Below are positions 16,345 through 25,358 of a DNA stretch of 64,000 bases, one piece after another. The notes beneath the pieces were generated by a model that was not told where the DNA came from, did no database searches, and saw only the letters and a program-made list of their open reading frames with translations. The position numbers and the translations under genes were made by a program. The stretch is from Roseomonas sp. KE2513 (GTDB lineage Bacteria > Pseudomonadota > Alphaproteobacteria > Acetobacterales > Acetobacteraceae): assembly GCF_016107305.1 (NCBI RefSeq), contig NZ_RCVR01000021.1, positions 43,248-107,247 on the forward strand. The letters are read 5' to 3'. Within the stretch, counting starts at the first letter, position 1. Every line of letters starts with the position of its first letter.

Positions 16345-18363
16345 TCACGAAGCGGCCTTTGTGGCAGGCGGCCCGGCTACCATGCCGTCGACGGCAGCCT
16401 GCGCTGGCGCTGGTGAAGTCGAACGCGAGCCGCGCCGCTTCCGCATGAGTTCCTGAAGCTCGGCCAGTCGTGGCCCTTTGCCGTCCGGCGTCACTATGCC
16501 GGCAACAAGGAGTCGCCGATCGAACTCCACCTGCTCCTCTCGCTTGGGGGCATCCACCGGGAGGAAACGACCTTTTAGGTAGAGAACCATCCCGTCGGGC
16601 CGATCCACCGTCACCCTGGCTCGACCGAGGTCTACGCGCGTTGTCTCCGAGATCACCGGCAGTCGCGCTGAGGCGTTCATGCACTGTATAAAGGTCAGCC
16701 GCGGGGCGCCGATCTTCATGTCTATAAAATCCGCGCCCTCGACTCCGCCTCGGAGTAGGCCGCCGCAGAGAGCGCGAAGGCGGACCGCGGGCGGCAGGCG
16801 ATCCAGGGTCGGCACCGCAAAGCGGAAGGTCTCCTCGTCACGCATGGCGCCGAGACCTGCAGCGACCGCGGCCTCGACGCCTTCGGAGATGGCTTCTGGC
16901 TTCCCAGCCGAGAACATGTGGCGTCGTGCCTCCTCAAGCGCGGCGGCGTGACTTCCGAAGAACGTGCGGACGTCCCGCTGTATGGAGCGCGCGAGGTTCG
17001 CGTAGCGCGGGGCGCCGGGGAACATGAGCATGGCGAAGTGAACCAGAAGGTCCTCGCGGCGCCCGGAGGCCGCCGTGGCCAGTTCCCCTTGCTCGAACAG
17101 GTCCGAGAGGCATAGGGACGTCGCGCGCGCCGGGGACACCTTAGCCGCCTGCAGACGCCCGAGCAGGTCTGCCGGGAGCTCGTCGCCGTCGAGGGCGCGT
17201 CCCCGCTGGAGCATTGCCACCCAGAGGGTCTCCAGCTCCGGCCGAATGCGCTCGGCCAAGCCGGGCCGTGGCGCCGCCCTGGACCGATTCCGCTCCGGCG
17301 GGCGCATCCCGACCGGACGCACGATGGCCCGGGCCTGACGTCGGAAGAGGACTTCCTGCTCGAGGTCCTTGTCCCGGAACACGGCAAAGACGCCCTGACC
17401 GATGGCGAGCGGCGCCTCGCCCAACGCCTCCTCGATGAAGTCCCGCAGCTCCTGCTGCCCGAAGTACTTTTGGAAGGTGCCACGCGAGGTTAGGTGCCCG
17501 TCCCGGTACGGGCGTAGGGCGGTGAGGTCGGCCTTCCCCATAACCATAACAGCCACGACCAGGGCGCGCCGGGCGAAGGACCAGGCCGCGCGCAGCGTTT
17601 CCCGACGCTCGTGCCGGTCCTCGACGACGTTGAGCACGAAGCCGAGATTCACGAGGTCGGCCGCGCGGCGGGGGCCGTCGGACGCGTGGTGGGGATCCCA
17701 GCCGAATGCCTCGTAGCCCGCCGCAGAGAGCGCGGCCACGTCGTCGCCCAGGCCGCAGCCATAGTCGAAGACGGTGTTCCCCGGCGGAAGCACGCCGTGG
17801 GCGATCGCAAGCTGCATCGGTTGAGACAGGTCGCGCCGGGGAATGGCCGTCTTGTGCCGGGCCACCTCGATGGCTTCGGCCCCGACGGGGACGATGGAGT
17901 GCCCCTCGACGTGCAGCCCCTTCGAGGCGAGCAGCTCGGACCACTGGCGCCGCGTGCCGATTCTCGTCGGCTCTGCGAAGAGGCCGTGCTCCTCTGCCGC
18001 CCGCGTCAGGGCAGCGAAGCGAGGCCGTTGGGGGGCGTCTGCCGGAAGCAGCGTTTCCTTGCGGTGGAGGATCGGCGGGTTCTCCCGCTTCCGGTAATCC
18101 GTCGCTGTCGCCTTGCCAGTTTCCAGATCCACCTTCAGCGACGCCAACAGGGCCGGAAAGCCGGCGGTGTCGAAGTCCTCGTACAGCAGCAGCGACACCG
18201 AGCCTGGTGCGATCTTGACCACGTTCCAATCGAAGCCGTCGGCCAGCGCAACGGCTCGCTCCACCACGGAGCGTGTCTGATCGTCGATCGCGCTCGCATG
18301 CAGGTACACGGCGCCACCCACGCGCTTCCCGCCAACCTGGCGGGCAGGGCGTGGGGGCGCCAT
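16345..18363 (-). CDS. DNA phosphorothioation-associated putative methyltransferase
   Basis: 672 residues from the ATG at 18363, two bases after the sspH stop; a longer upstream frame overlaps sspH and lacks family resemblance. The SAM-binding motif VFDYGCGLGDDVAAL is at residues 198-212, followed by GFVLNVVEDRHER and a long C-terminal region. The protein matches in layout the methyltransferases that accompany phosphorothioation (dnd-type) clusters: an N-terminal region with LHASAID and KIAPGSVSLLLYEDFDT, then a class I methyltransferase. Its role in phosphorothioation is not known; DNA methylation next to or instead of sulfur marking is a possibility. It is the last gene of the coupled minus-strand operon. 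Confidence 0.85.
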   Translation of the reverse strand: MAPPRPARQVGGKRVGGAVYLHASAIDDQTRSVVERAVALADGFDWNVVKIAPGSVSLLLYEDFDTAGFPALLASLKVDLETGKATATDYRKRENPPILHRKETLLPADAPQRPRFAALTRAAEEHGLFAEPTRIGTRRQWSELLASKGLHVEGHSIVPVGAEAIEVARHKTAIPRRDLSQPMQLAIAHGVLPPGNTVFDYGCGLGDDVAALSAAGYEAFGWDPHHASDGPRRAADLVNLGFVLNVVEDRHERRETLRAAWSFARRALVVAVMVMGKADLTALRPYRDGHLTSRGTFQKYFGQQELRDFIEEALGEAPLAIGQGVFAVFRDKDLEQEVLFRRQARAIVRPVGMRPPERNRSRAAPRPGLAERIRPELETLWVAMLQRGRALDGDELPADLLGRLQAAKVSPARATSLCLSDLFEQGELATAASGRREDLLVHFAMLMFPGAPRYANLARSIQRDVRTFFGSHAAALEEARRHMFSAGKPEAISEGVEAAVAAGLGAMRDEETFRFAVPTLDRLPPAVRLRALCGGLLRGGVEGADFIDMKIGAPRLTFIQCMNASARLPVISETTRVDLGRARVTVDRPDGMVLYLKGRFLPVDAPKREEQVEFDRRLLVAGIVTPDGKGPRLAELQELMRKRRGSRSTSPAPAQAAVDGMVAGPPATKAAS

Positions 18364-18365
18364 CC

Positions 18366-21300
18366 TCAGGCCGCCTTCGGCGTGGCCTGCGCCGCGGCCG
18401 CGCCGTTGCTCCATCCCGCCGCGATCGCCTCAGCAAGCCGGAACACCTCGTCCTCCCCGATGAAGGGCACCTGGCAGTAGATCTTCTCGTCGCTGTCGAG
18501 CTTCGCGATGAGGTGCCCCTTGCCGAGCAGGCGCTCAGCACCCTTCTCGCCTAAGGCGATGCGCGAGGAGCCCTCGTCGCCGAGGCGTAGGACCAGCTTG
18601 TTCCCTAGGTTCGTCCGGAGTTGCATGGTCATCACCTGGTTGTCGGCACGCTGGTAGATCATGAACAGGTGGATACCTGCCGCACGCGACTTGGTGGCGA
18701 TCTCGTTGATGAGCGGCTCGACCGCTTCCTTGAAGTCCTCGTCCTGCATCCAGTTAGCCACCTCGTCGAAGAATACAAGGATGCGGGGCATCAGCCCTGA
18801 CCCGGCAGCCCCAACACGGCGGTTGAACTGGTCGATGTTGGCGACGCCCGCCTGTCGTAGGCTCGCGTAGCGGTCCTCCATCTCCTGGACGAGCTTCTTG
18901 AAGAGCTCGACGGCGCCGGTCTTCTCGTCGACGATATCGTTCTTCAGGTGCGGCAACTTGCGCGCCCATGCATAGTCGACCCCCTTCTTGGGGTCGATCA
19001 GACGGATCTCCACCAGCGACGGGTCGTTGAAGGCGCAGGCGTCCAGCATGAGGCTGGTCGCCAGGATGCCCTTGCCGCTGCCGGTTGTACCCGAGACGAT
19101 CGAGTGAGGTGCCGCCCGCTCTTGGTCTCCAAAGGAGCCGCCCAGGGGGAGGTAGAACAGCTCCCCGTCGTCCTCCTTCTCTCCGAGAACAAACGCCAAG
19201 TTCGACCGGGGTGCCATCTCCTCGAAGCGACGCCTGCGCCACGCTTCCGCCAGGTGCAGCACGACGCGCTTTGGACGTCTGAGGCCGACGACCACCCGTC
19301 CCGCCTTTGGGCTGATGCGGATGATATCCAGGCTGTACTTCGTCAACAGCTCGGTCTGCTTCCGCTCCAACCACGCCACGGTGACCGAACGCCCATCAAG
19401 GTCGATCAGACCGGAGTTCGGCGTCAGGCGAGACGCCAAAACAGGCGCGTCCATGCCCTCCTTCTGCAGGGCTGACTGCAGTCGCTTGACCTGCTCCTGA
19501 AGCCATGCGTCGCCCTCGCCGCTCGCTGCAGTGCGCCCCATGTCAGCTAATGCTGCTTGGACCTCCGGCAGCCATCCCGCCACAGTCGCTGTCGGCATTT
19601 CGGTCTCAGCTGCGTCTCCCAGTGTCGGCTCAGACGCCGAACCACCGGCTTGGCCCTCGGCCGTCGGGACATCCTCTCCGTGCTGCGGTTTGCCCACGAT
19701 CTCAGTGGAGCTCTCCTGCCCGCCCGCTCCGTTCGCCTCGACGGGCTCGGTCACCTCCGACGCATCAGGCCAGTCCGGAGGCGTCCAGATCTGGGTTTTC
19801 GATCCGGTGTCGATGAGGCCCTTCAGCGAGTTCGCGACCGCGCTGCGGCTGAGCACCCATTGCGCCAGGCGACGACGCTTGGCCTTCGGCTCGTCAGCGT
19901 CGGGAACGAAGAGTATCTCTCCGGGCACTGCGCTGGTGTCATGAACGAAGACGATCGAGTGCCCTGACAACTCCAGCGGCGTCACCGGGGAGCGGAGATC
20001 GGCGAGCCATTGCGCCGAGGGCCGCCCGCCGATCTGGTCGAAGGGATCGATGTGCTCCAGGACGAGGTCGGCGAGCCGGTTCCGCCAGGTAGATGGGTCC
20101 ACGGTGCCGTCACGCGCGACGAGACGCTGATGAAGGGTGCCGAAGGTCGCGATGAGCTGCTCGAGCGAGCGATGCCGCTGTTCGGACAGGCTGCTCTGCC
20201 CCACGAACTTGGCTTCCGCCACCATGAGGCGGATGACGGGACCACCCTCGGTCATCGCGAAGCAGACACCCAGGAGGTCCGCGCGCGAGCCGTCGAGCGA
20301 CAGCCAAGGGGCGATGTCGTCCAGGAAGAACCACGCGGCCCGGAACTCCTGCGATTCTGCGCGGAGCAGGCGATTCAGCTCGTGCTGCGTCAGCACCAGC
20401 CCAAGGAGTTCCTGCGCGTAGTTCAGCTTCTGCGCCGCGCGCATGACGATGGCGCCCGACAGCGAGGCCGATGCGCGATGGATGGCCTGCCGGATGCGCG
20501 CCAGCCGATCTTCTGTCTCGGACGGAAGCGCGGCCCTCAGGTCGTCGATCAGGCGCTCCCCGATGACCTCTTCGCCGATCTCGGCCGATACGATCACGTT
20601 GTGGTCGGACCGAGGGTCGCTGAAGTACCGAATGATCCTCCGATCCGAGGAGCCGACGAGACGGCGGTCGGCAAGCCGGTCGTACGTCATGACCCAGTTG
20701 GCTAGGTGGTGAGCCTTGTCGAGTACCTCGCGCACCTCCCCGGCCTGGAATTCGACCTCCTGCATCGGGAGCCACGGATCGCCACTCTCGGACGCGCGTC
20801 CCTGAACGGTGTCGTGGAGCGCGTCCACGTAAGCCTGGACAGCCTCGGGCCCCGCGGGCGCCGTCAGGTAGCTGCCCGAGGTGGTGTCACCCTTGCGGAA
20901 CGGCTTCCGACGCGACTGCGCTGTAGGTACGGCGGTCGCGAGCTGGGGCGCGCCCAGTCCGGCCGCCCGCGTCCACTTCACCTTGGCGCGCCGGGCGATG
21001 ACGTCCTGAAGCACCACGACGTCGTGGGCCTTCGCCCCGCCAAGGTCAAGAAACTGACGGTCCACGATCGCGACGCGCAGGCGGGAGAGGAAATTCCGCG
21101 CCGCCTCGCTGGTGAGCGAGGCGTCGACCTCGTGACCGATGCGACGGTTCTGCCGCTCGTAGATGCGCCTCAGGCTCCCGACGTTCTCATGGGTCAGGAC
21201 GAGATCGCAGCGCAGACCTGAGTCGCTATCGATCCGCCTCGCCATGCTTTCCGCCATCTGGACCGGCAGATCCTCGGACTCGGCATCGAGCAGCACCGTG

Positions 21301-23714
21301 GAGAAGCTGGCCTTCTCGTGAGGGCGCAAGTCCAGATACTCCTTCGCCACGCGCTCATACGCCTCGACGGTGCCTTCAGCGGGCTCGTCGGCAAGGACCT
21401 GGTCCGGGGCCGCAACCGGGCTTTCCAGAAGGCTGACGTCCGCGAGGTGCCGCGTCTCGGCGACGAGGGTGTAAGGGGTGCCCGGCAGCGCTCCGACGTC
21501 CGCATAGTAGGTGCGCGAGAGCGCACGCGAGAGGTCGTCCACGTATTCGCCGACCTCGGCTGCCAGCCGGGTTGGGCTCAGCACAACGCGCCGCATGCCT
21601 TCCGCGAGCTGTCGTGCCTTCGCGCCGATCTCGGCCAGCCTGAGGGGGTGCCAGGGCGTGACGATGAGTGCCTCACGGGCGCCCTCAACCACTGCGACGC
21701 CGATCCCGAGAAGTGGCGCCCAGAGCTCCCGAACGCAGACCTCGGCACGCGCCCGGATCGCGAGGGCGCGCAGCAGGTCGCCGTAAAGCTCGGCCTGCTG
21801 CATCAGGGCGTCGTCGGCCAGGCCGGAGCCGGAGCGCATCGCCTTAATCGCCATCGTGTACTCCGCCTGGAAGGCGTCCAGCACTGCGGAGAGCGTGGCA
21901 GCATCGTCTGAGGTGACGATACCTTCCGCGACCGCCTTGGAGAGGCTCGCTCGCCAGTTCTCGTCCACGCGGTGGGCGGATTTCCGCGGGTCGGCGAGCC
22001 TGCCATCGCTGTTCCCGCCGACGTCTGTGATCGTAGCGGCGCTCGCCAGGTTGACCGCCTGCACCGCCCCATGTCGGTCGTAGCGGTTGGCCGCGACGCG
22101 GGCGGTGAGCAAGGGCGTCCGAGCGGGATCGTGGGCCAGCACCTCCAAATCCAGGGGGAACGCTGTGATCATGGTGTCAGCCTTGGGCGTCCAGACCATC
22201 TGGGCACGTGGAGCCTTCCGCAGCGCCTCGCTGGACGGCGTGCCCGCCTGCAGGTCCGTCTTTTTCAGCGCCCATGCCTTGAGGTTGAAGTTGATGGCAT
22301 CCTTGCCCGTGGACGAAACCTCGCCCGGATCCGCCGGGATCTGGGCCTCCCACGGGTCTTTCCAACACCGCCCGAAGTCAACGATCACATGGGGCTGGAG
22401 CAGCCGGTCGAGGCCGCGCCAGCGGTCGCGGAGCACGCGGCACAACTTGGTGTTCTTGTCCTCGGTCCAGAAGTCGAGGGACTCGGCGCCGTCGAGTCTG
22501 ATGTAGAGGACGACGTCGCCCTCCTCCTCGGGATCGGGGCGCGCGCGCTCCGCGAGCATGAGGAGTCCGGCGGCGAGGTCATCTGTCTCGATGGGCTTGC
22601 GGAAGACCAGCTTTTCCCATCGCCGGTACAGCTTGGGGTCGGCGCGCAGCCGCTCGCGATGCTCGCCAAAGAACCGGTCGTACGCCTCCTTCGGCCGCGC
22701 GGTGTCAGACCTGAGGTCGTCGAGGAGGTCGAGGTCGACCTGCTTCAGGGCCGATGGGAACTTCCGCTCGAAGAACTTTCGCGTCTCCTCGCCGAAGGTC
22801 TCCTTCGTCTTCTTGCGGTCGCCCGCGAACAGCTTTTCCGTCTCGCCCCAGGGCACCTCCGCGGCATCGGCTTGCGCCTTGGTCCAGCCGCCGTCGCCGA
22901 CATTAGCGTCAGCAAGCAGGGCTTCGAAGGCGTCTGCAGCCGAGTCAGAAATCTCGGCCGCCGTCCTCAGCTCGGAAAGACGCTTGCGGAGTTCCGACCT
23001 GGACAGCGGCTCGCCATCCCGCGCCTGCAGGTGCAGCCCGGGCTTGACCTCGTCTTGGAGGCGCCGGAAGAAGTGCTCCACCTCGGCGGCATCGGCGAGC
23101 TTCGCCCGCGTGTCCCCGGCGTCTGCGGACAGCCGGATCGCTGGCAGTGCCCGGCGCGCCGCGTTGGCCAGCTTGAGGCCGTCGGCGAGGTGGTGGCGCA
23201 CGAGCCTGACGGCGAACTCGGCCACGCGCCGGGCGTCGAAGCCAACGCCCGAGCGCACCAGGCCGGACAGGATCGCGGCGAGCTGAGCGCGCGTCTCGTC
23301 GTCGGTATCGGGAGGCAGCGCCTTCGTCGCCCAGGTCTGCGCGTCCTCCAGAAGCCACTGGTCGTCGAGGTGTTCGACATGCGAAAGGCTCTGCTCGACG
23401 GATTTTACGTCGCGCGCCGGAACCGAGAAGAGAGTCAGCACGACGTCCGGGTCGGCGTGGTTCCGATGGTGCGTCGCCGTATCGTCGGATACCCGCGCGC
23501 CGCCGATGTAGCCTCCCGTCGCGAGTTCCGGATGTACGCAGGCGTCGATCCGGCCGCCGGTCACCGGAAGCGCGGCGACCTCGCGAGCGATGGAGCACGT
23601 GACGTCGGGCGGCAACCCCAGGATACCGTAGAGCAGCCGCCCTGCGGGCTCGGCCATGAGGAGGCCTTGCAGCCGATAGGCCGCGACCTTCCCGATCAGA
23701 TCATGCGGCTGCAT
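18366..23714 (-). CDS. sspH: FtsK-like ATPase, DptH/SspH-type phosphorothioation-dependent restriction protein
   Basis: 1782 residues. The C-terminal 250 residues are an FtsK/HerA-like motor: Walker A GTTGSGKG (about 1542-1549), a VEIRLIDPKKGVDY strand, Walker B ILVFFDEVANW (about 1645-1655) and a sensor-like IHLFMIYQRADNQ. The long N-terminal portion is mostly helical with no clear domain, as in DptH-type restriction subunits. Its start overlaps the end of sspG by 14 bases. In the known SspABCD-SspFGH system, FGH damages DNA lacking phosphorothioate and suppresses phage replication; by gene order and motor type this is the H component. The exact equivalence of names to dptH is inference. Confidence 0.85.
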   Translation of the reverse strand: MQPHDLIGKVAAYRLQGLLMAEPAGRLLYGILGLPPDVTCSIAREVAALPVTGGRIDACVHPELATGGYIGGARVSDDTATHHRNHADPDVVLTLFSVPARDVKSVEQSLSHVEHLDDQWLLEDAQTWATKALPPDTDDETRAQLAAILSGLVRSGVGFDARRVAEFAVRLVRHHLADGLKLANAARRALPAIRLSADAGDTRAKLADAAEVEHFFRRLQDEVKPGLHLQARDGEPLSRSELRKRLSELRTAAEISDSAADAFEALLADANVGDGGWTKAQADAAEVPWGETEKLFAGDRKKTKETFGEETRKFFERKFPSALKQVDLDLLDDLRSDTARPKEAYDRFFGEHRERLRADPKLYRRWEKLVFRKPIETDDLAAGLLMLAERARPDPEEEGDVVLYIRLDGAESLDFWTEDKNTKLCRVLRDRWRGLDRLLQPHVIVDFGRCWKDPWEAQIPADPGEVSSTGKDAINFNLKAWALKKTDLQAGTPSSEALRKAPRAQMVWTPKADTMITAFPLDLEVLAHDPARTPLLTARVAANRYDRHGAVQAVNLASAATITDVGGNSDGRLADPRKSAHRVDENWRASLSKAVAEGIVTSDDAATLSAVLDAFQAEYTMAIKAMRSGSGLADDALMQQAELYGDLLRALAIRARAEVCVRELWAPLLGIGVAVVEGAREALIVTPWHPLRLAEIGAKARQLAEGMRRVVLSPTRLAAEVGEYVDDLSRALSRTYYADVGALPGTPYTLVAETRHLADVSLLESPVAAPDQVLADEPAEGTVEAYERVAKEYLDLRPHEKASFSTVLLDAESEDLPVQMAESMARRIDSDSGLRCDLVLTHENVGSLRRIYERQNRRIGHEVDASLTSEAARNFLSRLRVAIVDRQFLDLGGAKAHDVVVLQDVIARRAKVKWTRAAGLGAPQLATAVPTAQSRRKPFRKGDTTSGSYLTAPAGPEAVQAYVDALHDTVQGRASESGDPWLPMQEVEFQAGEVREVLDKAHHLANWVMTYDRLADRRLVGSSDRRIIRYFSDPRSDHNVIVSAEIGEEVIGERLIDDLRAALPSETEDRLARIRQAIHRASASLSGAIVMRAAQKLNYAQELLGLVLTQHELNRLLRAESQEFRAAWFFLDDIAPWLSLDGSRADLLGVCFAMTEGGPVIRLMVAEAKFVGQSSLSEQRHRSLEQLIATFGTLHQRLVARDGTVDPSTWRNRLADLVLEHIDPFDQIGGRPSAQWLADLRSPVTPLELSGHSIVFVHDTSAVPGEILFVPDADEPKAKRRRLAQWVLSRSAVANSLKGLIDTGSKTQIWTPPDWPDASEVTEPVEANGAGGQESSTEIVGKPQHGEDVPTAEGQAGGSASEPTLGDAAETEMPTATVAGWLPEVQAALADMGRTAASGEGDAWLQEQVKRLQSALQKEGMDAPVLASRLTPNSGLIDLDGRSVTVAWLERKQTELLTKYSLDIIRISPKAGRVVVGLRRPKRVVLHLAEAWRRRRFEEMAPRSNLAFVLGEKEDDGELFYLPLGGSFGDQERAAPHSIVSGTTGSGKGILATSLMLDACAFNDPSLVEIRLIDPKKGVDYAWARKLPHLKNDIVDEKTGAVELFKKLVQEMEDRYASLRQAGVANIDQFNRRVGAAGSGLMPRILVFFDEVANWMQDEDFKEAVEPLINEIATKSRAAGIHLFMIYQRADNQVMTMQLRTNLGNKLVLRLGDEGSSRIALGEKGAERLLGKGHLIAKLDSDEKIYCQVPFIGEDEVFRLAEAIAAGWSNGAAAAQATPKAA

Positions 23715-25356
23715 GGGCGGGGCTCCTTACCACAGCGCGTCCGCCGGAAAATGGGTTCACCACGAAGGCGCAGTCGTCCGATTTCCTGTTGATGAAGCCC
23801 AGAACCCGGAGGCGCTCCTCCAGCTTGCGCTCGTTCTCGCGCAGGTCTTCCAGCGGCACCGGAAGCTCGCCGCTACGCGTCCGGGCCTCTTCGGGTCCGA
23901 TGACCACGTGATAGCGGCGGCGCAGGACGGAGAGAAACTGACCCAGCTCCATGGCGCCGTCCACGTTCGCCAGCACGAGCGCCTCCAGCAGGCCGTCCGA
24001 GGGTGAATACCATGTTCCGGCGCGCTGACGCGCGGTGAGCAGGCCCACCTTCTTGGCATGCGAGGTGAAGGTCGAGCCGATGTCGTGGTTGCGGGTTTTG
24101 GCCGCGTCCAGCATCGCCTGGAGCTGCTCGGCTGGAGACGGCAGCCCGGCCGCGCTCGCGGTCTTCTTCGGCGCCCAGGCGAACCGCTTCGACAGGAGGG
24201 TCTTGGCATTTAGACCGTCCATCGGCCCGGTCCCGATCCCGCTCCACTCTGGCGTGTCGGCATAGGACTGGACGAAAGCCTCGACGGCCTGCGACGGCAG
24301 CATCTTGTGCGCCTTGTACCGCTCGGCCGACAGCACCTGCACCGGGTTGTTGCGCGCCGATCCGGTCATCTCGAGGATGAACGGCATCAGGTTGGCCCGT
24401 CCAGCGACGTCCACCGCGCGCTCGGTGATGTAGATCACCTGATGCAGACCGCTGAGTCGCGCGAGGAACTCGAGCGCGTCCTCTAGTGGAATTGCCGACT
24501 GCGACAGGATGGACACCCAGTCTCGGGCTAGCTCGTCGTAGCGGTCGAGCCGGACGAGCGGCAAGTAGCCGATGGTGGGCGCCTCGACCCACTTCGGCTG
24601 ATCGGTCGTGGCGTCCGCCTCCGGCCCCTGGAGCCGCCTCGCGATCCGGTTCCATGGTCCGTCCGCCTTCAGGACCCGGCTGCCGACGAGCTGGGCCAGC
24701 TGGTCGCGCTCGGCTGAGCGGTTCAGCATGAGGTAGAGGATCTCGCCGGTCCGCTGGAAGAAGCGCCGGTCCAACGCGAAGCCGTCATCCTTCATCTTGA
24801 CGTCGGGGAACAGCATCGCCTCGCCGACCGGCTGGAGGTGCCGAGACGTCCACCGCTTCTGACCGAATTGCTCGACCTCTGCTGAGCGCATGAGCTCGAG
24901 CGCCTCGCTGAAATGCGTGAAGTCGTCGGAGAACGCCGACTTGAGGTACGAGAAATCGAGGTCCGGGAAGTCCTCGCTGGTGCGCTTTAGCCACTGGTGC
25001 CAGCGCACTTCGTCGTTGGAGCCGCCGCGGGCTGCGACGCGCCCGACCTCCTGGTCACGGAAGAGCAGGTGGCGAAGGTTGGTGTTGAGCTTGATGCGGT
25101 AGGACTGGCGTTCGTGCGAGGGAGCGTCCAGCGTGCCATCGAGGCCGGGGAACAGCGCCTTGCCCTCCCGTTGTCGGAAGGTGAGCAGCTGAAGGCACTC
25201 GATGAGCGTGAACCAGGGCGCCTGGTCGTCGTAGAGCGCGAGACCCCAGATGGCCGGGTCACACCACACGGTGAGCGCGTGGATCTTCTGGTGTTCCGGC
25301 ACCGTCAGCGCACCCTTGGACAGCCACAGCTCGGAGTTGGTGTTGCTCGAAGGCAT
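23701..25356 (-). CDS. sspG: SspG/DptG-position subunit of the restriction module
   Basis: 551 residues with no motif I can assign confidently. It is a soluble, Arg- and Trp-rich protein starting PSSNTNSELWLSKGALTVPE and containing a central helical region (ILYLMLNRSAERDQLAQLV) and a C-terminal basic helical part with a predicted coiled-coil-like DLRENERKLEERLRVLGF. The start at 25356 lies two bases past the sspF stop, and the end overlaps sspH. The name follows position between the F-type and H-type genes, as in dptFGH and sspFGH clusters, not a domain match. It probably bridges or recruits the two ATPases in one complex. Confidence 0.75.
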   Translation of the reverse strand: MPSSNTNSELWLSKGALTVPEHQKIHALTVWCDPAIWGLALYDDQAPWFTLIECLQLLTFRQREGKALFPGLDGTLDAPSHERQSYRIKLNTNLRHLLFRDQEVGRVAARGGSNDEVRWHQWLKRTSEDFPDLDFSYLKSAFSDDFTHFSEALELMRSAEVEQFGQKRWTSRHLQPVGEAMLFPDVKMKDDGFALDRRFFQRTGEILYLMLNRSAERDQLAQLVGSRVLKADGPWNRIARRLQGPEADATTDQPKWVEAPTIGYLPLVRLDRYDELARDWVSILSQSAIPLEDALEFLARLSGLHQVIYITERAVDVAGRANLMPFILEMTGSARNNPVQVLSAERYKAHKMLPSQAVEAFVQSYADTPEWSGIGTGPMDGLNAKTLLSKRFAWAPKKTASAAGLPSPAEQLQAMLDAAKTRNHDIGSTFTSHAKKVGLLTARQRAGTWYSPSDGLLEALVLANVDGAMELGQFLSVLRRRYHVVIGPEEARTRSGELPVPLEDLRENERKLEERLRVLGFINRKSDDCAFVVNPFSGGRAVVRSPAHAAA

Positions 25357-25358
25357 GT

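Noticed and set aside
18366..23714. Long plus-strand frame 21972-23792 (606 residues) opposite sspH
   Set aside because: It is the antisense shadow of the GC-rich sspH gene, with arginine-rich, repeat-poor sequence and no ribosome site.
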